Source of the DNA: Micromonospora noduli
GTDB lineage: Bacteria > Actinomycetota > Actinomycetes > Mycobacteriales > Micromonosporaceae
Reading direction: 5' to 3'
Assembly (NCBI RefSeq): GCF_003264365.1
Contig: NZ_PYAK01000004.1
Location: forward strand, 210,431 to 274,430
DNA length: 64,000 nucleotides
This document shows positions 15,564-24,047 of this stretch, one piece after another. Made by a program: the position numbers and the translations under genes. Each line of letters begins with the position of its first letter. Position 1 is the stretch's first letter. The notes under the pieces were generated by a model. That model was not told where the DNA came from and made no database searches. It worked only from the letters and a program-made list of their open reading frames with translations.

Positions 15564-17531
15564 CTAGTCCGCCACCGTCGGGCGCAGTGTCCCGTCGCTG
15601 AGACCGACGAACCCTCGCTCGACCAACTCCTCCCCCAGAGCCGTCGCCTCCCGCAACCGCGTCTCGAACGCCATCAACTGGCGGAACGCTGCTCCGATCC
15701 GGCGCTGCTCCGACAGGGGCAGCCGGGGCAGGCGGGCCCGGCGGATGTCGAGGCGGCCGGCGAGGGACGAACCGCCGGAGCCCGAGCCATGCCGCGTGGC
15801 CCGCAGGAAACCGGCCAGGAAGTACGGATCCAACTGCTCCGGGTCGACCCGGAGCAGGTAGAGCCGCGGGCCGAGCAGTGGGCCGCCTTCGGTGACGACA
15901 TGGAAAGCGGATGCTTGTGAGGCGAGGGGTGTCACCACGTCGCCCGCCCTGAGGGTGACCGCACCGGGTAGGGGCACGGCTGTCCCGGATGCCGGGCGCC
16001 CGAGCCGGACGTCCCGGGCGGTGAGCACCGGCGTGGGTCCGTCCTCGTCCGTACCCATCTTCATCGGAGCCTGCCGGAGGGTGACCGCGCCCGTTCTAAG
16101 CAGCTCACCGACGGTGGTCATCACCGGGACGTCAGGCGACGGATTGTCGGTCAGGTCCGGCAGTGTCGGCACGAGGGCATCAACGGCCTTGCTCAGCGCC
16201 GCCAGCACAGGTGGAAACGCGGACGGTCGCGTGCCGGCGGCAGCGAGGTGCCGTCCCGGAGAGAGATCGACATCGTCGTCCAACAGATCGATGATCGGCA
16301 CCGCCCGGCTACCGGCCGGCAGCTCGGACCCGGCGCAGAAAGCAACCCATGCCTCTACGGCACCTGCCGGTTCGGAGCACGCATCGACCATCAGCACCTC
16401 GTCAAGACGCGGCGTTCCGTCGGGGCGCTGCATCAGCCACACATCCGGTGCCAGCGTCCCGGCCGGTCCGGTGGCCGACAGACAGATCACCGCGCGCAGC
16501 GCCCCGGCACGGAGCAGGTTCCCCCGGATGCGTCGGCCCGAACGCCTGCTGGCGGCAGCGCCCGGCATGAGGATCGCGACCCGCCCTCCGGGCTTGACGT
16601 GCCGGAGACAGTGCTGCACCCAGGCCAGTTCCGGTTCCCCCCGTGGCGGCAGGCCGTACTCCCAGCGCGCGTCGCCGGCCAGTTCGTCATGCCCCCAGGA
16701 CCGGTCCGCGAAGGGCGGGTTGCACACCACCGCGTCGAACAGGTCCCCGGCGTACGCATCGGATCGCAGTGAATCTGACACGGCGACCCGGGCATTCCCG
16801 GCGTGCAGGAGGAGCCGGGCGGCGGCGATACGGGCTGCCGTCCGGTTAACCTCCTGGCCGCGGAACTCCTGAGCCCGGCTCCCAGCAGCCGCGAGCAGCA
16901 GGGTGCCGATCCCGCAGGCCGGGTCGAGAATGGTCTCCGTCTCCGACGCGGCAAGAGCGACCATGAGGAAGGCGAACGCCGCGGGCGTGACAGTGTGGCG
17001 GCGGGAGTGCACCTCAAGATAGCGCTGGCAGAGGAAGTCGAAGACGGCCCGGGATCCCTCCTGGTCGGCCGCCTCTGCGACCAGGCGCACGATGATCGCC
17101 GCATCCCGGTCCGGCAGGTCGGTGATGAGGTGCCCGAACTCCGGGACGGCCGTGCGCATGGCCTCGACCAGCCGGTCCACCACCACGGCGTCGGGCTGGT
17201 CGGCGAGTGCCTTCCAGCCGGCCGGATCCCGCTCGAGGAAGACCAGGAAGCCACCGAGGTAGCCGATTCGGTCGCCCAGCTCCAGGTCGGCAGCGGAGCC
17301 TCGCAGCGACTGCCAGACCCGGTCGACGGGGGTGAGTCGGAACGGCTTGTCATGTGCGCTCAGCCACGCCTCGACCTCCGCCAGAGCGAACAGAGGGCTG
17401 GCAGAGCTACCGCCGACGGGCTGCGGAAAGTCGGGGAAGCGCCGCCGCCAGTTGCTGACCGCCGCCCGCCCGACGCCCGCCAGGCGCGCGATGTCACCTG
17501 TGGCGACGGTGGGGCCGTCCGAACCCAGCAT
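15564..17531 (-). CDS. HTH - N6-adenine DNA methylase - HsdS-like specificity fusion (copy 1)
   Basis: Start ATG 17531 follows the drmC stop by 2 bases (TGACCATG); 655 residues. The N-terminus has a helix-turn-helix (IARLAGVGRAAVSNWRRRFP, ~residues 10-30). The middle is an HsdM/N6_Mtase domain with SAM motif I as DPACGIGTLL and catalytic motif IV as CNPPFADRSWG, so it should be an active adenine methylase. The last ~200 residues (DVVTPLASQASAFHVV ... RARLPRLPLSEQRRIGAAFRQL) match the repeat and helix pattern of type I HsdS target-recognition domains. A second gene of the same layout lies at 32304-34226. Coupling to drmC suggests it works with DISARM, perhaps as an additional host-modification enzyme. 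Confidence 0.85.
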   Translation of the reverse strand: MLGSDGPTVATGDIARLAGVGRAAVSNWRRRFPDFPQPVGGSSASPLFALAEVEAWLSAHDKPFRLTPVDRVWQSLRGSAADLELGDRIGYLGGFLVFLERDPAGWKALADQPDAVVVDRLVEAMRTAVPEFGHLITDLPDRDAAIIVRLVAEAADQEGSRAVFDFLCQRYLEVHSRRHTVTPAAFAFLMVALAASETETILDPACGIGTLLLAAAGSRAQEFRGQEVNRTAARIAAARLLLHAGNARVAVSDSLRSDAYAGDLFDAVVCNPPFADRSWGHDELAGDARWEYGLPPRGEPELAWVQHCLRHVKPGGRVAILMPGAAASRRSGRRIRGNLLRAGALRAVICLSATGPAGTLAPDVWLMQRPDGTPRLDEVLMVDACSEPAGAVEAWVAFCAGSELPAGSRAVPIIDLLDDDVDLSPGRHLAAAGTRPSAFPPVLAALSKAVDALVPTLPDLTDNPSPDVPVMTTVGELLRTGAVTLRQAPMKMGTDEDGPTPVLTARDVRLGRPASGTAVPLPGAVTLRAGDVVTPLASQASAFHVVTEGGPLLGPRLYLLRVDPEQLDPYFLAGFLRATRHGSGSGGSSLAGRLDIRRARLPRLPLSEQRRIGAAFRQLMAFETRLREATALGEELVERGFVGLSDGTLRPTVAD

Positions 17532-17533
17532 GG

Positions 17534-18316
17534 TCACCACCCCTGGCCAGATGTCTGGAGCCTGACCAGCACCGCACGGCTCTGAAGCTCCGCGATGTGC
17601 TCGGCCGCCCGCTGGGGTGCTGTGCCGCCGCGCACCAGCAGCCCCGCCTCGATGTTGCGGTTGACCCCGGATTGGGTGAGGTTGGCGCTGGACACCAGCA
17701 ACACGCGACGATCGGCAACAGCGATCTTCGCGTGCATCTTGGCGTGGTCCTCGGCCCGCCGCTCGACCGGCCAGTGCCACAACCGGACGCCGGGCAGGTT
17801 AGCGAAGGCAGCGGCGGGTTCCGTGCCGTTCAACGCTCCACCGGCTCCGGCCAGTGTCTCGACCACGACGGTCACGGTCACGCCGCGTGCAACCGCGGCC
17901 GCCAGAGCCGTCAGCAGGGGCGGGTAGGGCTTGGCGGAGTACGTCATCAGTAGCAGCTCGGCGTTGGCCTCGGCGACCAGGTCGACCAGCACCTGAGCGG
18001 TGGCGCGGACCGGCACCGGGTGGGTGCTCGGCCCACTCCACACCGACTCGATCCGCACCGCCGCTGACCGCTGCGCGTGCCCGGCAGCCAGCCCTCGCAG
18101 GTAGGCCGACACCTCCACGCCCGGCAACCCCGAGGCCCGCTGCGCGGCCAGCACCGCCCCGGCCGCCTCGGCGAATCCCGGCACCGGCACGGCGTGCCGG
18201 ACGGCCTGCTCCGGCGAGCCGTCGCCGAGGCGGTCGGCCAGCACCCGCAGGTGTCCCGGCCCGAGCCGGTTCACCGCAGCCTCGGCCGCCGCCTCAAACG
18301 CCGGATGCCAGCTCAT
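17534..18316 (-). CDS. drmC: DISARM protein DrmC (phospholipase D-like)
   Basis: ATG 18316 overlaps the drmB stop (ATGA), giving 260 residues; the longer open frame upstream is shadow. The PLD superfamily motif is H195-x-K197-x4-D202 in MHAKIAVADRRVLLVSSANLTQSG. Only one HKD copy is present, as in PLD nucleases that act as dimers, which matches DISARM DrmC. The N-terminal ~100 residues are helical. In published DISARM work drmC was reported as dispensable for protection, so its exact role is uncertain. It closes the canonical drmD-drmMI-drmA-drmB-drmC order. Confidence 0.9.
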   Translation of the reverse strand: MSWHPAFEAAAEAAVNRLGPGHLRVLADRLGDGSPEQAVRHAVPVPGFAEAAGAVLAAQRASGLPGVEVSAYLRGLAAGHAQRSAAVRIESVWSGPSTHPVPVRATAQVLVDLVAEANAELLLMTYSAKPYPPLLTALAAAVARGVTVTVVVETLAGAGGALNGTEPAAAFANLPGVRLWHWPVERRAEDHAKMHAKIAVADRRVLLVSSANLTQSGVNRNIEAGLLVRGGTAPQRAAEHIAELQSRAVLVRLQTSGQGW

Positions 18317-20211
18317 GGCAGCTCGGGGAAAAGCGCCAGCTCCGGCTTGTCGATCGGCACGACGAACCGCCGGTCCAAGAACCGGTTGCCACGCTCGCAG
18401 GTTGTCTCGGAGACGAACAAGCAAACGTGGCAGGCGGCCCCGTGCAGGAAGTCCGCCGGGTCCTGGGGCAGCCGTTCGGCACAGAGCGGGTCCGACGAGC
18501 AGTACATGGCGTCGGACAGCGCCCGCCGGGTAAGCCGTACCAGCGAGTCGTGCTCGGCCAGCGACACCAGCCCGCCGAGGGTGCCCTCGGCGTCCGGCAC
18601 GGCGGTGTAGATAAGGATGCCCGCGCGCTGCGGGTCGGCCTCGGTCCCGGAATAAATCCGTTCGGAGAGACTCGCCGAGCTGTATCCACACTCCAGGGCA
18701 ATGGTGCGGATCAACAGGTGCGACAGGGTGTGCAGAGCGATGTAGCGCTCCCCCGGCCAGAGGTGCATCGGGTCGAACGGTCCCGCGATGCGACCGGAGT
18801 AGCGGTTCTTGCGGAACCGGGCATACGCGTCCCGGTGTTCCTGCATAACCTCCGTGTACTCGATCCGCTGTTCCCACGCGGCGAGCAGGTCCTCCGGCAG
18901 GCGCAGGAAGATGCCCTCGCCGCGTACCTCGCTGGCGGGTACCCAGGTCGCCGCCGCCTTGGACAGCGACGCGCGGGTGACGAGGTCGGGGTCTTCCGGG
19001 TCGGGCGAGTCGAGTCGGGTGAAGCCGACCAGCGCACGCACCTCCCGCAACCGTTCGGCCTGGATCACGTCGGCGTAGACGTTCTTCAGCTCACCAGGAA
19101 CACCGTCGGGGTCTCGGCGGAGGGTGAAGTCGTCCGTGGCCGGCGGCAGTTGTCCGGTGGAGAAGATCTCCCATTCTGGCGTCCGCAGGTCGGGGTAGCC
19201 CTTCTCCTCATCGTCGCCCTTGGCGCCGGTGCGGTGCCGCTCGATCGCCGTCCAGATTTCCTGGTCGCTCCACCGTTCCAGCTCGCGGAACGCCGGCACG
19301 ACCGTCCGCAGGTACGGCAGCATGTCCACGTTGGGAACACCCTCCAGGGCGGCCCAGTGCTGTTCCACCTTGGCCTGGAGTTCGCTCGCGCCGGTGCGCG
19401 GCACAGCCAGGGCGGAGAGGGTCTGCGCGAACCACTGGTTCGACGCGCCGACGACCAGGAGCTTCAGCTCCGCACCGCCGCAGCCCTTCGGGTCGAAGTC
19501 GCCCAGGTGCGGTCGACGGCCACGACAGCGGGGCAGCTTGTCCCCGCCCCGTGGACCGAGGACCTCCTTCATGTTGCGGCGGGCGCCGCAGGGGACGCAC
19601 TTGATCTCGACGTTGGCGCCCAGGTTGCCGCCGCGGTCATCCATCTTCAGCTTGGGATGGCTGGCGTTGGGGCAGGCACCGCCCTGGTGGACGAAGTGGG
19701 CGTACGGGAAGTCGTCGAGGTGGCCGGCGGTGCAGGCAAGCACGAACCGGGCACCCACCGCCATCGGCTTGCGCCCCGACTTCTTGCGGCTGCACACCGT
19801 GTGGAAGAAGCGGGCCTCGTGTGGCTTGCGCGGTTTGGAGTTCTCGAAGCCGAAGACGTTCGAGTCGATCGGGGCCAGGTCGTCGCAGGCGGTGCAGCGC
19901 AGCCAACCGGGGAACGGCGTGATCGGCACGCCCACTCGGCCGGCCGGGCCGGTCGGCTCTCGGTCGGTACCGTCCAGCCACGGCGCCGGACGCAGTTCCT
20001 TGACGGAACGCAACCCCAGCGCCCGCACGGCGGCGAGCAGCCGGGGCTCCACGATCTCCTCCCACTGGGGCACAACCGAGTAGTTCCAGTCGTCGAGCCC
20101 TCGGACGAGAACGGAGAAGTTGGGCAGGTCGACAATCGAGCCGACTCCGGTGGTGAACATCAGGTGGCTGGGGCGGACGGCACCGACCCGCCGGAAGTAG
20201 TTGGCGGCCAT
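18313..20211 (-). CDS. drmB: DISARM protein DrmB (DUF1998)
   Basis: 632 residues; the ATG shares one base with the drmA stop (TGATG). The N-terminus FTTGVGSIVDLPNFSVLVRGLDDW is the typical DrmB opening. Several cysteine pairs and CxxC-type knuckles occur (LRCTACDDLAP, IKCVPCGARRN, KLPRCRGRRP) and suggest zinc binding. The DUF1998 domain is in the C-terminal third: ALHTLSHLLIRTIALECGY, then GILIYTAVPDAEGTLGGL, and a final Cys-rich block (HGAACHVCLF, ETTCERGN). DrmB partners the DrmA helicase in DISARM, and the two are encoded as overlapping genes here as in known loci. Confidence 0.92.
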   Translation of the reverse strand: MAANYFRRVGAVRPSHLMFTTGVGSIVDLPNFSVLVRGLDDWNYSVVPQWEEIVEPRLLAAVRALGLRSVKELRPAPWLDGTDREPTGPAGRVGVPITPFPGWLRCTACDDLAPIDSNVFGFENSKPRKPHEARFFHTVCSRKKSGRKPMAVGARFVLACTAGHLDDFPYAHFVHQGGACPNASHPKLKMDDRGGNLGANVEIKCVPCGARRNMKEVLGPRGGDKLPRCRGRRPHLGDFDPKGCGGAELKLLVVGASNQWFAQTLSALAVPRTGASELQAKVEQHWAALEGVPNVDMLPYLRTVVPAFRELERWSDQEIWTAIERHRTGAKGDDEEKGYPDLRTPEWEIFSTGQLPPATDDFTLRRDPDGVPGELKNVYADVIQAERLREVRALVGFTRLDSPDPEDPDLVTRASLSKAAATWVPASEVRGEGIFLRLPEDLLAAWEQRIEYTEVMQEHRDAYARFRKNRYSGRIAGPFDPMHLWPGERYIALHTLSHLLIRTIALECGYSSASLSERIYSGTEADPQRAGILIYTAVPDAEGTLGGLVSLAEHDSLVRLTRRALSDAMYCSSDPLCAERLPQDPADFLHGAACHVCLFVSETTCERGNRFLDRRFVVPIDKPELALFPELP

Positions 20212-23200
20212 CAGTTGCCCTTCCCGGTCAGCGTCGATTCGCCCAGCTCATCCCCGTCGGGCAAATCCTCATCCCGTTTACCGTCGGTCTGCGGGCCGAA
20301 GGACCACTCCGGCGTCCCGTACTGCGGGTTGAAGATTTCCCCGCCGGCGGGCAGCACCAGGTTGATTTCGTTCTCGGTTTCCCGCATGGACATGCCGACC
20401 GTCAGGCCGGTCCACCGCCCGCCACCGGCCACGGTCATCAGGCCATCCAGCTTCTGTTGCTTGAACGTGCCCTCTGAGTAGCCGAGCCGGGACGAGCCGG
20501 TCTTCTTCTTGTTCCATGCGTCGCGGAGCGTGTTGAGCCGCTCCTGGAGGTAGTCGCGACCGCGCGTACCGCCGATCGCTTCGGCGCGGGCCAGCAGCCG
20601 GCCGATGACCCGCTGCACCTCCGGGCCATCGAGCGGCACGTCATGGGCGTCGGTGTTGCGGGAGAAGCTGTCCTCGCCGTTGCGCACGGCCGCGACGAGG
20701 GTCGCGGTGGTGCCTCGGTCCAGCGCCCGCCGGGTGTACGGGGTGACCGACAGTGCCTCCACCTGACGGTAGAAGGTTGCGTGGTAGTACTCGAAGTCCT
20801 CGTAGTGGGCCAGGTCCCGCGGCCTCGTCCAGTTGTAGAGGGTGACCACCAGGCCGGGCCGCTTCGCGTCGCGGCCGACCCGCGAAGACGCCTGGATGTA
20901 CTCGGCGGTGTTCTTCGGCTGCCCGGTGACGACCATCAGGCCGAAGCGGGACACGTCGACGCCGACCTGGAGCATCGAGGTGGCGAGCACCGCGTCGACC
21001 GGCACCCGATTCTCGTCCTGTCGTTGGTAGAAGCTCTGGGTGACCGGGTGCAGGGACAGCTTCGGGTTCGACGCGGTCTTGGCCTTGAACGCGTCCCGCA
21101 TGTCCTCCAGCACCGCCCGCCGTCGGGCAGTGGTGTCGAGCTCCGGGTCGAAGCCGTTCTCCAGCCGCTTGAGCACCTCACTGATGTCGGCGGAGGAGAC
21201 CCGGGAGGTTAGTTCCTGCACGTTGAGCATCTGCGTGCCGGCGATCCGGTCGGAGAGTCCCTTGCGTCGGCCGTGGCTGCGGACGCGGGTGGTGACCTGG
21301 TCGTCGAGGAGACGGCGCATGCCGGCCAACTCGCGGGTGGCGCTGAAGTAGCCGACGGTAGTCATGTAAGGGTCGGCCGGCTGCCCGTACGTGTCGAAGA
21401 GGGTCTGCCCGGCGATGAGCAGGATCTCCGAGACGCGGATCTCTGCCGACTTCATTCGAACGCCGTGCGCACAGATGCCCAGGTATCGGCGGCCGGGATT
21501 CTGCACGGTGACCGGCACCTGTCGGCTGAAGAACGTGTCGGTGATGTCGATGACCGGCGGCGGGAAGACGGCGAGCTGTCGGCCGAAGACGCCGAGCACC
21601 TGCTCCCGGGCCCGCTTGGTGGTCGCCGTGGACGCCACGATCTTCGGCCCGGCCTCGCGGCCACCGGGCAACGACCAGGTACAGAGCTGGTCGACGGCCG
21701 CCTCGAACAGGCCGACGATGGTGCCGAGCGCACCGGAGATGAGGTGCAGCTCGTCCTGGATGATCAGGTCCGGCGGGCGCAGCCGGATGACCGGCTCACT
21801 GTTGACGGCCGGCAGCTTGCCCTTCTTGTTGTGCCGAGCCCCGCAACCGGTCTTTGCGTCCAGGTCGTCGTGCCGGTAGCCGTGCCGGGGGCAGCGCTCC
21901 CGCACCCGACCGAAGAGCATCCCGGCGAAGCCCCGCCAGGGCAGCTGGGCGAGCTTGTCGACGGTGGCGATGACCAGGCTGGGGGCGTACCGGTAGATCT
22001 CCTCGTCGATCGTGAGGATCGGCAGGCCCTCGGCGGAGCGGGTCCGGGAGAACGGGCAGGCGTCCCCGCCTTCGGCCTCGGGGCAGAAGACCAGGACCCG
22101 CCGCTCATCCTCGCGGACGGTCAGGTCACGCTCGGCGCGCAGCTTCGACCCGCACCACGGGCAGCTCAACGTCTGCAGGACGTTGGTGAACTTGCCGCTG
22201 CCGGCCTCGCGCGCCTCCGCGATCTGCTCGGAGGCTTCGGTGAACCAGTTCGGCGACACCCCGCCACCGACCCACAGCCCGATCCGGAACGGTTCGGCAC
22301 CCCAGGTGCTCTCGGCCTGTCGGCGCAGCACCTCGGCAGCGCAAACCAGGGCAGCGGCCCGCTGGAACTGCTGCGCGGTGAGCAGCCGCAGCGTGTACCG
22401 CATCAGCACGGCCACACCGCCCGCGCCGCTGCGGGCGTCCGCACCAGCACCGACCACGCCCTGGAGACGACGGATCGCGAAGGTGAAAGCGGTCAGCCCG
22501 AGGTACGCCTCCGTTTTGCCACCACCGGTGGGAAAGAAGAGCAGGTCGACGGTCGCGTCCCGGTCGGCGGCCCGCTCCGAATGCGCCGGATCGGTGATCG
22601 ACGGCAGATTCAGCAGTACGAACGCGAGCTGGAACGGGCGCCAGGAGGCGGCTGCGGCGCCGCGCGCGTCGATGGCGGCCCTGGCCTTCGCGTACGACAG
22701 GCCTTGCTCCTCGCGGAGCCGGGCAACCTCGCTGTGTCGACGTTGCAGCGCCATCGCTTCGTTGGCGAAGCGGAAAGCAGCGATGGCATCAGCGTGTTTC
22801 TCGGTCTCCGGATCGGTGAGCAGCGCGATGCCGGCCCGGATCCGCTCGGCGGCCCGGCGCGCGTTGAACACGGCGGTCACGGCGGCGGGACGCAGCGGCT
22901 CCGGTAGGCCGGGGATCTTGGCCTCTTCGTCGTCCAGCCAGTCCTCGTACCCATCGGCCAGTGGCGCGAGCCGGGTACGCAGCCGGTCAATGTCGGCGGT
23001 GGAGAGCGCGTCCATGGACAGTTCCACGCCCGCCAGGCCGCTGTCTTTTCCAACCTGAGCGACGGTCGCCGGCACGTTGTGGGTGGGCAGCCAGGTGGTC
23101 GCGAGCTGATACGCGCACCGCTCGTCCTCACGCACCGACGGGTGGACGGCGACGTTGCGGCCGGAGGCGTAGCGGCGCTGCGACCGGTAGAGGAGTCGCA

Positions 23201-24047
23201 GGTGCGTCTCCTCCAGATCGTCACCGACGCCCTGCACCCCGTCCAGCGGGTCATCGATCGGCAGGAAGACGGCGGCAGCGCCGTCCAGCGCGCTCACCGT
23301 CAGGGCGGCCTGGAACAGCCAGGTCGTGTCGCCGTTACTGGTCACCTCGGACTGGGTGTTGATGAGTGCGAGCTGCACCACCCGGCGGCCGTCGCGCGGC
23401 CGGACCTCGACGGCCAGGTGCACGCCCGGCTCGTCCTCGTCCGCCACCGTCAGCGGCATCCGGTAGGACGACTCGCTGTCGAGGCGGACCTCCTTGCGGT
23501 ACGACATCGGCTCGCGGTACCAGACCCGGCGCTTCTTGCCCTTCTCGTCCTCGGACTCGCGCAGGTCGTAGCGACCCCAGTCAGCGGTCACGGTGAGCAC
23601 GTCGACGTCGCCGGGAACGGCGAACGACAGGCCCATGGACGAGGCCCACATCTTGCCCAGGTTCTGCGGGGTGACCACCTCGGGCAGCTCGGCCTCCGCG
23701 CCGTCGCCCTGGACGGCGGAGTCCACGTCTGCCACCTCGGCCGCCTCACGACGGTCGGAGCGCGGGCGCTGCTTCGGGCCGAGCATGCCGACGAGGTAGC
23801 GCTCACGCGGGCCCATCGCGCCGGACCGGAACTCCTCACGCTCGCCGTCCCACGGGCCGAGCAAGTCCCGCCCGATCAGCTCCTCAAGCTCGTCCCGGAC
23901 CTGGTAAGACGTCACCTCGGGGAACGTCTGCGGTACGTCGAGCGGCGGAACCGGCGCGGGCTGGTCGGTATCGCCTCTACCGGACAGCGATAGCGCCTGC
24001 TGCTCGCCACGGGGGTGAGGGAAAAGGCCACCCTGTACGTCGACCAT
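20211..24047 (-). CDS. drmA: DISARM helicase DrmA
   Basis: 1278 residues. SF2 helicase motifs: Walker A FPTGGGKTEAYLGL (~500), motif II IIQDELHLISG (DELH instead of DEAH), motif III ASTATTKRA, motif V SMLQVGVDVSRFGL and motif VI YIQASSRVGRD. A zinc-ribbon-like insertion lies between motifs Ia and II (LSCPWCGSKL ... VFCPEAEGGDACPF, and a second cluster at CPRHGYRH/CGARH). This is the family of DISARM DrmA, an ATP-dependent translocase that with DrmB forms the DISARM core. The start shares one base with the drmMI stop. Confidence 0.93.
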   Translation of the reverse strand: MVDVQGGLFPHPRGEQQALSLSGRGDTDQPAPVPPLDVPQTFPEVTSYQVRDELEELIGRDLLGPWDGEREEFRSGAMGPRERYLVGMLGPKQRPRSDRREAAEVADVDSAVQGDGAEAELPEVVTPQNLGKMWASSMGLSFAVPGDVDVLTVTADWGRYDLRESEDEKGKKRRVWYREPMSYRKEVRLDSESSYRMPLTVADEDEPGVHLAVEVRPRDGRRVVQLALINTQSEVTSNGDTTWLFQAALTVSALDGAAAVFLPIDDPLDGVQGVGDDLEETHLRLLYRSQRRYASGRNVAVHPSVREDERCAYQLATTWLPTHNVPATVAQVGKDSGLAGVELSMDALSTADIDRLRTRLAPLADGYEDWLDDEEAKIPGLPEPLRPAAVTAVFNARRAAERIRAGIALLTDPETEKHADAIAAFRFANEAMALQRRHSEVARLREEQGLSYAKARAAIDARGAAAASWRPFQLAFVLLNLPSITDPAHSERAADRDATVDLLFFPTGGGKTEAYLGLTAFTFAIRRLQGVVGAGADARSGAGGVAVLMRYTLRLLTAQQFQRAAALVCAAEVLRRQAESTWGAEPFRIGLWVGGGVSPNWFTEASEQIAEAREAGSGKFTNVLQTLSCPWCGSKLRAERDLTVREDERRVLVFCPEAEGGDACPFSRTRSAEGLPILTIDEEIYRYAPSLVIATVDKLAQLPWRGFAGMLFGRVRERCPRHGYRHDDLDAKTGCGARHNKKGKLPAVNSEPVIRLRPPDLIIQDELHLISGALGTIVGLFEAAVDQLCTWSLPGGREAGPKIVASTATTKRAREQVLGVFGRQLAVFPPPVIDITDTFFSRQVPVTVQNPGRRYLGICAHGVRMKSAEIRVSEILLIAGQTLFDTYGQPADPYMTTVGYFSATRELAGMRRLLDDQVTTRVRSHGRRKGLSDRIAGTQMLNVQELTSRVSSADISEVLKRLENGFDPELDTTARRRAVLEDMRDAFKAKTASNPKLSLHPVTQSFYQRQDENRVPVDAVLATSMLQVGVDVSRFGLMVVTGQPKNTAEYIQASSRVGRDAKRPGLVVTLYNWTRPRDLAHYEDFEYYHATFYRQVEALSVTPYTRRALDRGTTATLVAAVRNGEDSFSRNTDAHDVPLDGPEVQRVIGRLLARAEAIGGTRGRDYLQERLNTLRDAWNKKKTGSSRLGYSEGTFKQQKLDGLMTVAGGGRWTGLTVGMSMRETENEINLVLPAGGEIFNPQYGTPEWSFGPQTDGKRDEDLPDGDELGESTLTGKGN